From CAIQQQ01 sp040399685 (GTDB taxonomy: Bacteria; Pseudomonadota; Alphaproteobacteria; Acetobacterales; Acetobacteraceae): a stretch of 64,000 bases of DNA. Below the pieces are notes generated by a model. It did not search any database. It was not told the origin of the DNA and was given only the letters and a program-made list of their open reading frames with translations. Position numbers and translations under genes: made by a program. This document shows positions 43,440 to 51,691 of the stretch, in pieces; within the stretch, counting starts at the first letter, position 1; each line of letters opens with the position of its first letter. The stretch lies in NCBI GenBank assembly GCA_040399685.1, contig JBBART010000017.1, forward strand, positions 43,412 through 107,411. Reading direction: 5' to 3'.

Positions 43440-44480
43440 TTGCCCAACCGGACGCTTACCGACAAGGTAACGGCCCAGACGTCCTGGGCACCCAAAGCGT
43501 CGGTCAAGATCACGGATGTCGCGGCCCTGGCCGGCGTGGCGCCGATGACGGTCTCGCGCGTGCTCAACACGCCAGACCGGGTTTCCGAACCAACCGCCGC
43601 CCGCGTGCGCGCCGCCATCGAACAATTGGGCTATATGCCCAACCTTATCGCCGGCGGCCTGTCGTCGCGCCGCAGTCGTATGATCGCGGCCATCGTGCCC
43701 ACGATCGCCAGCCCGATGTTCAGCGCGCCGGTGCAGACCTTCACCGATGCCATGGGTCTGGCCGGCTATCACGTCATGCTCGCCTTGTCCGGCTACAGCA
43801 CGGACAGCGAGGACGCGCAGATTCGCGCCGTGCTGGCGCGCCGGCCAGACGGGCTGCTGCTGACCGGCGCCCGTCGTTCGCCCGACATCCGCCGCCTGCT
43901 GCATGAATCCCGGCTGCCGGTGGTGGAGATCTGGGATACCGCCGAGGACCCGACCGACGTTCTGGTGGGCTTTGATCATGAGGAAGTGGGCGCGGCCGTG
44001 GCGGATTTCTTCGCGGCCCAGGGACACACGGACTTTGCCATCCTGTCGGCGCCAGACGTGCGCGGCGCTGCCCGCAAGCACGGCTTCGTCGCCCGCGTGG
44101 CGCATCATGGCCACAGGCTCGTGGCGGAAAGCGTGCTGTCGTCGCCCAGTTCCATCGAGGACGGGCGGCACGGGTTGCGCGACATCGCAAGCAAGCTGGG
44201 CGCCCGGACGGCGCTGTTCTGCACGTCGGATCTGGTGGCGTTCGGGGCGGTTGTCGAAGCCAGATTGCACGCGATCGCGGTGCCGGAGCGCCTGGCGATC
44301 TGCGGCTTTGGCGATTTCGAACTTAGCCGCAGCTCCGAACCGCCGATTACCACGGTGCGGGTGGACGGCGCGGAAATAGGGCGCGTGGCCGCCGAGCAAT
44401 TGCTCGCACGCATCCAGGGCGCGGCAACCCCCGGACGCATTCTTGTGCCATTCGAAATTATCGCCCGCGCTACCACCTGA
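43440..44480 (+). CDS. LacI-family transcriptional regulator
   Basis: 346 residues from TTG 43440, which has AGGGAG about 12 bases upstream; no ATG fits better. The helix-turn-helix is VKITDVAALAGVAPMTVSRV (22-41), followed by a hinge helix (LGYMPNLIAGGLSSRRS) and a periplasmic-binding-protein-like effector domain (IAAIVPTIASPMFSAPVQTF). The GntR-type layout of this branch often senses sugar acids. It diverges from the Pot-like importer and is followed by glcB, so both neighbours are likely targets. Confidence 0.92.
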   Translation: MPNRTLTDKVTAQTSWAPKASVKITDVAALAGVAPMTVSRVLNTPDRVSEPTAARVRAAIEQLGYMPNLIAGGLSSRRSRMIAAIVPTIASPMFSAPVQTFTDAMGLAGYHVMLALSGYSTDSEDAQIRAVLARRPDGLLLTGARRSPDIRRLLHESRLPVVEIWDTAEDPTDVLVGFDHEEVGAAVADFFAAQGHTDFAILSAPDVRGAARKHGFVARVAHHGHRLVAESVLSSPSSIEDGRHGLRDIASKLGARTALFCTSDLVAFGAVVEARLHAIAVPERLAICGFGDFELSRSSEPPITTVRVDGAEIGRVAAEQLLARIQGAATPGRILVPFEIIARATT

Positions 44481-44520
44481 ACCGCCGCCTTCCCCACCGC
44501 CTGGATTTTTCCAGAACAAA

Positions 44521-44550
44521 GCATGCTAGCATGCATGTTAACGGTAACAT
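44521..44550. promoter_or_regulatory. GntR/LacI-type operator and adjacent palindrome upstream of glcB
   Basis: ATGTTA (44535-44540), ACGG, TAACAT (44545-44550) matches the ATGTTA-N4-TAACAT form known for the LacI-family regulator GntR of E. coli. Immediately before it, GCATGCTAGCATGC (44521-44534) is a perfect 14-bp palindrome. They lie 160-190 bases upstream of the glcB start and 40-70 bases after the lacI-type stop. The likely binder is the LacI-type protein encoded next door. Confidence 0.6.
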
Positions 44551-44709
44551 CGCATACCAGCGTTGCTTTGCCAAGACCGTCATGCAGATTCGATGCATGA
44601 CGAACCCTCATGGAAGAATGAATTCGCATCACAAAAGCAGAATGCTTCTCGACAAGCGCGAACGTGGCGAACAGAACAACCCAGACCCGCCAATCCTAAG
44701 GACATCTTC

Positions 44710-46836
44710 ATGGCCCAAGAGCTTAAAATCAGCCCGGTGCTGAAAGATTTCATCAATTCCGAAGCGCTGCCAGGAACCGGCCTTCAGGCCGATGCCTTCT
44801 GGGCAGGCTTTGCCGAACTGGTCGCCAATTTCGCCCCACGCAATGCGGCCCTGCTGGCCCGGCGCGACGCCTTGCAGGCCCAGATCGACGCCTGGCACCG
44901 CGAGATGAAGGGCAAGCCCTTCGACGCCGCCACCTATCAGAGCTTCCTCACCTATATCGGCTATCTGCAGCCGCACCCCGAGGCGTTCAGCGTCGAGACG
45001 TCCAACGTCGATGCCGAGATCGCCCACATCGCTGGCCCGCAGCTGGTTGTGCCGGTCAGCAACGCCCGCTACGCGCTGAACGCCGGCAACGCCCGCTGGG
45101 GCAGCCTGTATGACGCGCTGTATGGCACCGACGCCCTGCCCGAGACCGGCGAACTCGCCCGTGGCCGCGGCTTCAACGCCGCCCGCGGCGCGGCCGTCGT
45201 CACCCGCGCCAAGGAATTCCTCGACAGCGCTGCCCCCCTCGCCACCGGCAGCCATGCCGACGTGACCGGCTACAGCATCGTGGATGGCGCGCTTGTGCCA
45301 GCCCTCGCCCAGCCCGGTCGCCTGATCGGCTACACCGGTGACGCGGCTGCCCCCGCCACCATCCTGTTGTCCAATCACGGACTGCATATCGAACTGCGGA
45401 TCGATCGCACCAACACCATCGGCGCCACCGATCCCGCAGGCCTGGCCGACGTGATCCTGGAATCGGCGATCACCACGATCATGGATTTCGAGGACAGCGT
45501 TGCCGCCGTGGATGCGGCCGACAAGGTGGACCTGTATCGCAACTGGCTCGGCCTGATGAACGCCACCCTGTCCGCCAGCTTCGAGAAGGGCGGCCAGACC
45601 CTGCAGCGCACGTTGAATGCGGATCGGGTCTACACCGCCCCGCATGGCGGCACCGCCACCGTCGCCGGCCGCAGCCTGATGCTGGTGCGCAATGTGGGCC
45701 ACCACATGTACACCGATGCCGTCACGCTTGATGGCGCCGAGATCCCCGAGACGATCCTGGACGCCGCCATCACGTCGTTGATCGCGATGCACGACCTCAA
45801 CAAGCGCGAAGGCCTCAAGAATAGCCGCGCCGGCTCCATCTATGTGGTGAAGCCGAAGATGCATGGCCCTGAGGAAGTGGCCTATGCACGCGACCTGTTC
45901 TCGGCCGTCGAGGATCTGCTGAGCCTTGAGCGCAACACCATCAAGATGGGCATCATGGACGAGGAACGCCGCACGTCGGCCAACCTCGCCGCCTGCATCC
46001 ATGCCGCGAAGGAGCGCGTGGTGTTCATCAACACCGGCTTCCTCGACCGCACCGGTGATGAGATGCACACCTCGATGGAAGCCGGCGCAATGGTGCGCAA
46101 GGCCGAGATGCGCAACGCCGCCTGGATCGGCGCGTACGAGAACAACAACGTCGATGTCGGCCTCGCCTCTGGCCTGCGCGGCCGTGCCCAGATCGGCAAG
46201 GGCATGTGGGCGGCGCCGGACCGGATGGCCGACATGCTGGCCCAGAAGATCGGCCACCCGATGGCCGGCGCCAACACCGCCTGGGTGCCCTCGCCTACCG
46301 CCGCCACCCTGCATGCGCTGCACTACCACCAGGTGGACGTCTCGGCCCGTCAGGTCGAACTGGCACAGCGCGTGCCGGCCAGCCTGGATGCGCTGCTGAC
46401 CATCCCCCTCGCCGAGGGGGTCAACTGGTCGCCCGAGGAAGTGCAGCAGGAACTGGACAACAACGTCCAGGGCATTCTGGGCTATGTGGTGCGCTGGATC
46501 GACCAGGGCGTCGGCTGTTCGAAGGTGCCGGACATCCACGATGTGGGCCTCATGGAAGACCGCGCCACGCTGCGCATCTCCAGCCAGCACATCGCCAACT
46601 GGCTGCATCACGGCATCACCACCGAGGCGCAGGTGCTTGAGACGATGAAGAAGATGGCGCTGGTTGTGGACCGCCAGAACGCATCCGACGCACTCTACAC
46701 CCCGATGGCGCCGGGCTTTGACGGCATCGCGTTCCACGCCGCGTGCGACCTGGTGTTCAAGGGCCGCGCCCAGCCGAACGGCTACACCGAGTTCGTGCTG
46801 CACGCCCGTCGCCGCGAGGCAAAAGCCGCAGCCTAA
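44710..46836 (+). CDS. glcB: Malate synthase G
   Basis: 708 residues, close to the usual 720. AGG-rich AAGGA at 44698-44702 precedes the ATG by seven bases. Signatures include TIMDFEDSVAAVDAADKV, LMLVRNVGHHMYTDAV, KPKMHGPEEVAYA and NTGFLDRTGDEMHTSMEAG, covering the acid/base and magnesium site of the TIM barrel. It condenses glyoxylate with acetyl-CoA to malate. No isocitrate lyase or glycolate oxidase gene is beside it, so it probably serves glycolate/glyoxylate use rather than a local glyoxylate shunt. It has its own terminator. Confidence 0.96.
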   Translation: MAQELKISPVLKDFINSEALPGTGLQADAFWAGFAELVANFAPRNAALLARRDALQAQIDAWHREMKGKPFDAATYQSFLTYIGYLQPHPEAFSVETSNVDAEIAHIAGPQLVVPVSNARYALNAGNARWGSLYDALYGTDALPETGELARGRGFNAARGAAVVTRAKEFLDSAAPLATGSHADVTGYSIVDGALVPALAQPGRLIGYTGDAAAPATILLSNHGLHIELRIDRTNTIGATDPAGLADVILESAITTIMDFEDSVAAVDAADKVDLYRNWLGLMNATLSASFEKGGQTLQRTLNADRVYTAPHGGTATVAGRSLMLVRNVGHHMYTDAVTLDGAEIPETILDAAITSLIAMHDLNKREGLKNSRAGSIYVVKPKMHGPEEVAYARDLFSAVEDLLSLERNTIKMGIMDEERRTSANLAACIHAAKERVVFINTGFLDRTGDEMHTSMEAGAMVRKAEMRNAAWIGAYENNNVDVGLASGLRGRAQIGKGMWAAPDRMADMLAQKIGHPMAGANTAWVPSPTAATLHALHYHQVDVSARQVELAQRVPASLDALLTIPLAEGVNWSPEEVQQELDNNVQGILGYVVRWIDQGVGCSKVPDIHDVGLMEDRATLRISSQHIANWLHHGITTEAQVLETMKKMALVVDRQNASDALYTPMAPGFDGIAFHAACDLVFKGRAQPNGYTEFVLHARRREAKAAA

Positions 46837-46846
46837 CCCAAAAAAA

Positions 46847-46878
46847 GGGCTTCACGCCAAAAGCGTGAAGCCCTTTTT
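46847..46878 (+). terminator. Rho-independent terminator of glcB
   Basis: GGGCTTCACGC (46847-46857), loop CAAAA, GCGTGAAGCCC (46863-46873), then TTTTT followed by CTTT. An A run precedes it, so it could also work on the minus strand for the gene ending at 46923. Confidence 0.92.
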
Positions 46879-46887
46879 CTTTGCTGA

Positions 46888-46909
46888 GTAGGTCGGGCAC
46901 CGCCCGACC
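46888..46909. repeat. REP-like palindrome, copy 4
   Basis: GTAGGTCGGGC (46888-46898), ACC, GCCCGAC (46902-46908). The stem and GTAG flank match the copies at 24050 and 38586. It lies between the glcB terminator and the converging P-loop ATPase gene. Confidence 0.7.
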
Positions 46910-46922
46910 CCACATCCTCACA

Positions 46923-47789
46923 TCAGGTGGCAAACCAGTCCGCCACCGGCTTCATCGCCTCAAGCGTCCGGTTGCCCCACGAAATCTCGGCACGTGCCTG
47001 CCGCAAGGCGCGCAACAGCGCAGCCCCGGTCAGCTTGTCCGAACGCAGCATCGCCTGGGCGTTTTCCATGATCTTGTCGATCCGCTGGAACACCACCGAG
47101 CCGATATCGGCCACCAGCAACTTCTCCACCCGCACCACCGTCACGCGCGAACCGCCAGCGGCGAGAATGCGCTCGCGATAGGTGTTCCACTCGGTCAGAT
47201 CGGCGGTGAACCGACCCAGATATTCCTGCTCGGCGATGAACACATGCGTGCGCTGCCCCCACGACAAGACCTGGTCGATCGCTGTGATGGCCGACTGGAT
47301 GCTGTCGGCCGCCGTCGTGACCGGAACCACAACGCCGACGCGATCGCCGCCCTCGGGGAAGATGGGACGTGGCTCGTCATCAAGAATCCGGCAAATTTCG
47401 GAGAACGTGTTGGACCCCAGATCGACGACCAGATTGCCAACGCCGATATCATACAACAGGTCGTCCCATGGTGTGGCGTTCGGATCATATGCCAGCGCAC
47501 GGGCCACATCGAACGCCGCACCGTTGCGTGCATCGCGATGGCTGACCGTACGGAAGCCGTCTTCTTTCTTGAAGATCATGCTCAGGCGGGGATGACGCTC
47601 GTATTCGCGCACATCGATTTCGCGCATCAGCAACGGGTAGCGCTGCAGCAGGCTCACCATCACAGCATTCGCAGCCGTGGTCTTGCCGCTGGATTTATCA
47701 TTGGCAAAGATCAGCGTTTTGCGTGCCTTGAACGGTGCGTTCTGTGAGCTCGCGCCCGCGACCGCACCGGCTTGTTCCATGCTATCCAT
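46923..47789 (-). CDS. P-loop ATPase, ParA/MinD-like, function unknown
   Basis: About 288 residues from ATG 47789, with GAAGGA shortly upstream; ATGs at 47810 and nearby are alternatives. The P-loop is FANDKSSGKTTAANAVM near residue 30, with Asn where a Gly or Ala is usual and the lysine one place out from the ParA KGGxGKT pattern. Later LVVDLGSNTFSEI resembles a Walker B strand, and VGVVVPVTTAADSIQSAITA a switch segment. No partner parB, division or conjugation gene is adjacent. It lies downstream of the 3' end of tRNA-Pro. Plasmid-derived origin is possible but unproven. Confidence 0.75.
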   Translation of the reverse strand: MDSMEQAGAVAGASSQNAPFKARKTLIFANDKSSGKTTAANAVMVSLLQRYPLLMREIDVREYERHPRLSMIFKKEDGFRTVSHRDARNGAAFDVARALAYDPNATPWDDLLYDIGVGNLVVDLGSNTFSEICRILDDEPRPIFPEGGDRVGVVVPVTTAADSIQSAITAIDQVLSWGQRTHVFIAEQEYLGRFTADLTEWNTYRERILAAGGSRVTVVRVEKLLVADIGSVVFQRIDKIMENAQAMLRSDKLTGAALLRALRQARAEISWGNRTLEAMKPVADWFAT

Positions 47790-47923
47790 CATCATTCCTT
47801 CAGCGCCCATCACGAAGCCGTTGCTCTATTTAGCACAGCAGCGTGTCAACGCCAGTTCACACCAGCGAAATGAGCATGACATTCAAGGAACCAAAATCGT
47901 TTTTGAATTTGCGGCGGGGGAAT

Positions 47924-48000
47924 TGGTCGGAGCGGCGGGATTCGAACCCACGACCCCTTGTCCCCCAGACAAGTGCGCTACCAGGCTGCGCCACGCTCCG
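47924..48000 (-). tRNA. tRNA-Pro (GGG anticodon)
   Basis: On the minus strand the cloverleaf reads CGGAGCG acceptor (48000-47994), D arm with AGCCTGGTAGCGC, and anticodon arm CTTGT/ACAAG around loop CTGGGGG, giving GGG. The T arm has GGTTCGAAT and the 3' strand is CGCTCCG with discriminator A. CCA is encoded at 47926-47924. All arms pair. It is flanked by a merR-family gene and a P-loop ATPase gene. Confidence 0.95.
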
Positions 48001-48061
48001 ACCGGCCGGCAGGTTCAATAGCAGTCACCCGCGCGCACCGCAACGCATGATCGGCATGAAA

Positions 48062-48643
48062 TCAACCAAGAGTGGCGCGAAGATCTTCCAGATCGCGCAG
48101 CGTCTCGCGCAGCACCGTGCGCAGCCGCTCCAATTCCGCTACTATGGCTGCCGGTTGGGGGGATGAGACAGGCGCTCGCGCCTCGTGGGGGGCCGCGAGC
48201 GGCACATCCTGTGGAACGATGGGCGAGATGGCTGGGTCAGGCGTTTGTCGCACAGGAAGGCCGCCATCGACCGGGGTATCTGCTCCCTCTTTCTCGTCGG
48301 CTGCGGGCGGGGGAATATTATCGGACAATTGACCGCCACTCTCCCGCAAAAGGCGCTGAACGCCCTTGATCGTGTATCCCTGGACGTAGAGCAGACCCGA
48401 AATGCGGCGCAGCAGGGCAATATCGTCCGACCGATAATATCGGCGTCCTCCACCGCGCTTGAGGGGTTTCACCTGGGGAAACTTGGTTTCCCAAAATCGC
48501 AGCACGTGCTGCGGAATGTGGAGATCATCAGCCACTTCGCTGATCGTGCGAAAAGCGTTGGGCGCCTTCCGCGGGCGATATTTGGCGTCAGGCTGCTGCG
48601 CCAGAACGCCCGCATCATTTATTGCGGGCGGCTCTGCCGTCAT
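48062..48643 (-). CDS. MerR-family transcriptional regulator
   Basis: 193 residues. The winged helix spans about 31-100: FRTISEVADDLHIPQHVLRF, then the wing KRGGGRRYYRSDDIALL and YTIKGVQRLLRE. The C-terminal half is low in structure (Pro, Ala, acidic) with a short final helix EELERLRTVLRETL-like. The ATG overlaps the ihfA stop by four bases. A merR-type gene right after ihfA is a conserved arrangement in alphaproteobacteria. Targets are unknown. Confidence 0.93.
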   Translation of the reverse strand: MTAEPPAINDAGVLAQQPDAKYRPRKAPNAFRTISEVADDLHIPQHVLRFWETKFPQVKPLKRGGGRRYYRSDDIALLRRISGLLYVQGYTIKGVQRLLRESGGQLSDNIPPPAADEKEGADTPVDGGLPVRQTPDPAISPIVPQDVPLAAPHEARAPVSSPQPAAIVAELERLRTVLRETLRDLEDLRATLG

Positions 48644-48957
48644 TCGTCAGCGCCACCGTCAGCCGGCACGGCCATATGATTGACATGCGCCTTCAACACC
48701 TGGCTCGGCCGAAACACCAGAACCCGGCGTGGCAGGATGGGCACTTCGACGCCGGTCTTGGGGTTACGTCCAATCCGGCGGCCCTTCTGGCGCACCGAAA
48801 ATGTCCCGAACCCGCTGATTTTGATGGATTCGCCCAGTTCCAGCGCCGTGCTCATGCGCGCCAGAACAGTCTCCAGCAGGTCGGCCGACTCGTTGCGAGA
48901 CAGCCCAACCTGGGAATAGATCGTTTCGGCAAGATGGGCGCGGATGACAGTGTTCAT
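48640..48957 (-). CDS. ihfA: Integration host factor subunit alpha
   Basis: 105 residues from ATG 48957. It has the HU/IHF fold signature ISGFGTFSVRQKGRRIGRNP with RNPKTG at 64-69, and a C-terminal FRPSQVLK. The alpha subunit pairs with IhfB to bend DNA at specific sites. The stop overlaps the merR-type start. It lies downstream of fabH after an 83-base gap, the standard alphaproteobacterial order. Confidence 0.95.
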   Translation of the reverse strand: MNTVIRAHLAETIYSQVGLSRNESADLLETVLARMSTALELGESIKISGFGTFSVRQKGRRIGRNPKTGVEVPILPRRVLVFRPSQVLKAHVNHMAVPADGGADE

Positions 48958-49040
48958 ACCCAAACGCTAGGCAAGACGTGAACTTTCGTCAAGAACCCGC
49001 AGATATCAAACGTTTGATCGCGGTTATTAAGTCCCGCGCC

Positions 49041-50021
49041 TTACATCCGGACCAGGGCGGATCCCCAGGTGAGGCCACCGCCCAGCGCTTCCATCAACAC
49101 AAGATGTCCGCGCTTGATCCGTCCGTCGCCCCAAGCCTCGGCCAGCGCCAGCGGAATGGAGGCGGCGGACGTGTTGGCGTGGCGATCAACCGTCACGACC
49201 ACCCGCTCCGCCGGCAGGCCCAGCTTGCGGCCAATGCCGTCGATGATGCGCAAATTGGCCTGGTGCGGCACCAGCCAGTCGACAGCGCTCTGCTCCAGCT
49301 TGTTGGCGGCCAGCGCCTCTGACACCGTCTCGGACAGACGGGTGACAGCGTGGCGGAACACTTCGCGGCCGTGCATCACCAGATGGCCAGACAATTCGGG
49401 CCGCCCCACAGCGCCGTCCACATACAGGATATCGCCCAATCCGCCCTGGGCGTGCAGATGGGTGGACAGGATGCCCTGGTCCTCTCCAGTGCCAGCACCC
49501 TGGCCGGCGCGCAGGAACACGGCCCCGGCGCCGTCGCCGAACAGCACGCAGGTGCTGCGATCGGTCCAGTCGAGGATACGAGAATAGACTTCGGAGCCAA
49601 TCACCAGCACGCCGCGCGCCGAACCGGTGCGGATCAGACTGTCGGCGACCGAGAGGGCATAGACGAAGCCGCTGCACGCGGCGGAGAGGTCAAAGCCAAA
49701 GCCCGTGGCGCCGAGGGCCGCCTGCACGCGCAAGGCCGTGGCCGGGAAGGCCTGGTCAGGCGTGGCAGTGGCCACGATGATGGCATCGACCTCAGACACA
49801 TCGGCCCCGGCATCGGCCAGGGCTGCGCGGGCGGCGGCCGTCGCCATGAAGGCGCAGGTCTCGTGCGGGGCAGCAATATGGCGCTGGTGGATGCCGGTGC
49901 GCTCACGGATCCAGCTATCGGATGTGTCGAGTTTGGCAGCCAGTTCGGTATTTGTAACGATACGGTCCGGAAGATATCCGCCCATGCCGGCGAAGATGCT
50001 GCGCACCTGAACGCCTGCCAT
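49041..50021 (-). CDS. fabH: 3-oxoacyl-ACP synthase III
   Basis: 326 residues from ATG 50021. The catalytic triad is Cys116 (SAACSGF), His253 (HQANLR) and Asn283 (HANTSAASIP). It condenses acetyl-CoA or another short acyl-CoA with malonyl-ACP to start fatty acid synthesis. The open frame reaches 50081 but that would overlap plsX by 47 bases; the start at 50021 leaves a 13-base gap and fits the usual N-terminus. It sits in the rpmF-plsX-fabH cluster. Confidence 0.95.
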   Translation of the reverse strand: MAGVQVRSIFAGMGGYLPDRIVTNTELAAKLDTSDSWIRERTGIHQRHIAAPHETCAFMATAAARAALADAGADVSEVDAIIVATATPDQAFPATALRVQAALGATGFGFDLSAACSGFVYALSVADSLIRTGSARGVLVIGSEVYSRILDWTDRSTCVLFGDGAGAVFLRAGQGAGTGEDQGILSTHLHAQGGLGDILYVDGAVGRPELSGHLVMHGREVFRHAVTRLSETVSEALAANKLEQSAVDWLVPHQANLRIIDGIGRKLGLPAERVVVTVDRHANTSAASIPLALAEAWGDGRIKRGHLVLMEALGGGLTWGSALVRM

Positions 50022-50034
50022 CACGCCGCCCGCA

Positions 50035-51201
50035 TCAGCCGGCTGCGGCGAGGGGCGAGATTCCGCCAATACCTGGTCCATCCTGAGATCCTGTTCCCTT
50101 GTCGCTCAACAGCGCCTCAGCGGCACGGGCCTGAAGGCCCACGATCTTGCCGAGACCCTCACGCATACGGTCGTTGAAACGGTGCACCACCATGTCCATC
50201 GCCACGTCCACCGCGTGGGCAAAGCCCTGCGCATCGGTGCCGCCATGCGATTTCACCACCACGCCAGACAGCCCGAGCATGACGGCGCCATTGTAGCGCC
50301 GCGGGTCCAGCCATTCACGCAACCGGTCCAGGCCGGGGCGCGCCAGCAGATAACCGATTCGCGCCGCGATGCCGGCGGAAAACACCTGTCGCAGCAACTG
50401 CCCGATCAACTTCAGCGCGCCCTCGCCGGTTTTGAGGGCGATGTTGCCGGTGAAGCCGTCCGTCACGATGACATCGGTGGTGCCGGCAGCGATGTCGTGC
50501 CCTTCGACGAAGCCGTGAAATTGCGGACCGATATGGCTGGCGCGCAGCAGGTCTGCCGCCCGGCGCAAGGTATCGTCGCCCTTGCCCTCTTCGGATCCGA
50601 CATTGAGCAGGCCAATCGTCGGCGCCGTCAGACCCAGCACGGTGCGGGCGAACACATCGCCCATCACCGCGAATTCAACGAGGTTGCGGGTGTCGCATTG
50701 CACGTTGGCGCCCAGATCGAGCATCACAACATCGCCACGGGCCGAAGGACTGATTGCGGCCATGGCTGGCCGGTCGATTCCTGGAAGGGTCTTGAGGACA
50801 ATCTTGGCAATTGTCAGCAAAGCGCCCGTGTTGCCGGCCGACACCACGCCGGATGCCTCGCCACGCGCCACGGCGTCAATTGCCAGCCGCATCGAGGATT
50901 GCCGCATGCGCAGCGCCGTCGAGGGCTTGGTGTCGTTGGTAATGGTGTCGGCGGCGTGCAGCACCGTGCAGGCCTTGGCGGCGCGCTTGAAGCGGGCCAG
51001 CAAAGGCGTCAGGCGCGCTTCGTCGCCTATCAACAAAAATCGTGCAAGCGGATGCCGCTCAGCAGCAACCTCCAGGCCTTCGACAACCATATCAGGGGCT
51101 CGGTCGCCCCCCATTGCGTCGATGGCCAGGCTGTAAACGCCTTTTTCCACAGTGTTTGCCTTATCTGCGCTTATCGCTCTCGTCGCGATTGCTTCTGTCA
51201 C
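50035..51201 (-). CDS. plsX: Phosphate acyltransferase PlsX
   Basis: 388 residues if it starts at GTG 51201, which has AAAGGTG upstream; a GTG at 51150 would give 371. The conserved start LAIDAMGGDRAPDMVVEGL and later SAGNTGALLTIAKIVLKTLP, LDLGANVQCDTRNL and VIVTDGFTGNIALKTGEGA identify PlsX. It makes acyl-phosphate from acyl-ACP for phospholipid synthesis. It lies between rpmF (142 bases upstream) and fabH. Confidence 0.95.
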   Translation of the reverse strand: MTEAIATRAISADKANTVEKGVYSLAIDAMGGDRAPDMVVEGLEVAAERHPLARFLLIGDEARLTPLLARFKRAAKACTVLHAADTITNDTKPSTALRMRQSSMRLAIDAVARGEASGVVSAGNTGALLTIAKIVLKTLPGIDRPAMAAISPSARGDVVMLDLGANVQCDTRNLVEFAVMGDVFARTVLGLTAPTIGLLNVGSEEGKGDDTLRRAADLLRASHIGPQFHGFVEGHDIAAGTTDVIVTDGFTGNIALKTGEGALKLIGQLLRQVFSAGIAARIGYLLARPGLDRLREWLDPRRYNGAVMLGLSGVVVKSHGGTDAQGFAHAVDVAMDMVVHRFNDRMREGLGKIVGLQARAAEALLSDKGTGSQDGPGIGGISPLAAAG

Positions 51202-51343
51202 AACCACACCTTTCCCTGCCCGGATGCACCCCAAAGGGCCGGGCTTACCAGGATTGCATGACGCGTTGCTGCCTTAGCAACACGGCGACAAGCCACGCAG
51301 ACAAAGTTGGCGCACCGCCGTGACGGCAAGTGCGCCCACTGGG

Positions 51344-51547
51344 TCAGACGCGGACCGCACCCTTGAGGGCCTTGCCGGCAGCAACGACTTCACGGCCGTC
51401 ATAATGCCCGCAATGCGCACACACGTGGTGTGGACGCTTCAGTTCGCCGCAATTTGCGCATTCAGCGTGCGCTTCGGTGGTCAGAGCCTGGTGGCTGCGA
51501 CGCATGCCTGCCCGTGAAGGCGAAGTCTTTCTCTTAGGAACAGCCAT
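51344..51547 (-). CDS. rpmF: 50S ribosomal protein L32
   Basis: 67 residues. MAVPKRKTSPSRAGMRRSH is the universal L32 start, and the zinc ribbon is CANC ... CAHC (two C-x2-C pairs). It is part of the large ribosomal subunit. It is followed by plsX, the classic bacterial pairing of ribosome and lipid genes. Confidence 0.97.
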   Translation of the reverse strand: MAVPKRKTSPSRAGMRRSHQALTTEAHAECANCGELKRPHHVCAHCGHYDGREVVAAGKALKGAVRV

Positions 51548-51639
51548 GGGACGAAGCCCCTCCGGTCAGCGCAACCCGCGACAACGCCACATTTGGCGCA
51601 GCACGCAAGGTCACAAAATGGCAACAACGCGAGCGGCGC

Positions 51640-51668
51640 GGTCTAGCAGAGCGGCAATCGCGCTGCAA
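51640..51668 (-). promoter_or_regulatory. Weak candidate promoter for rpmF-plsX-fabH
   Basis: On the minus strand TTGCAG (51668-51663), a 17-base spacer and TAGACC (51645-51640) lie in the 144-base gap between the DUF177 gene and rpmF. The -35 is fair and the -10 poor, about 90 bases upstream of rpmF. This is a position-supported guess. Confidence 0.25.
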
Positions 51669-51691
51669 GCCGCACGTCGAAATACGATGTC

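Noticed and set aside
44629..46803. 724-codon minus-strand open frame over glcB
   Set aside because: Antisense to malate synthase G, which has full motifs, a ribosome site and a terminator.
46923..47789. Chromosome or plasmid partition protein ParA
   Set aside because: The P-loop departs from the ParA pattern and no parB or parS-like repeats are nearby.
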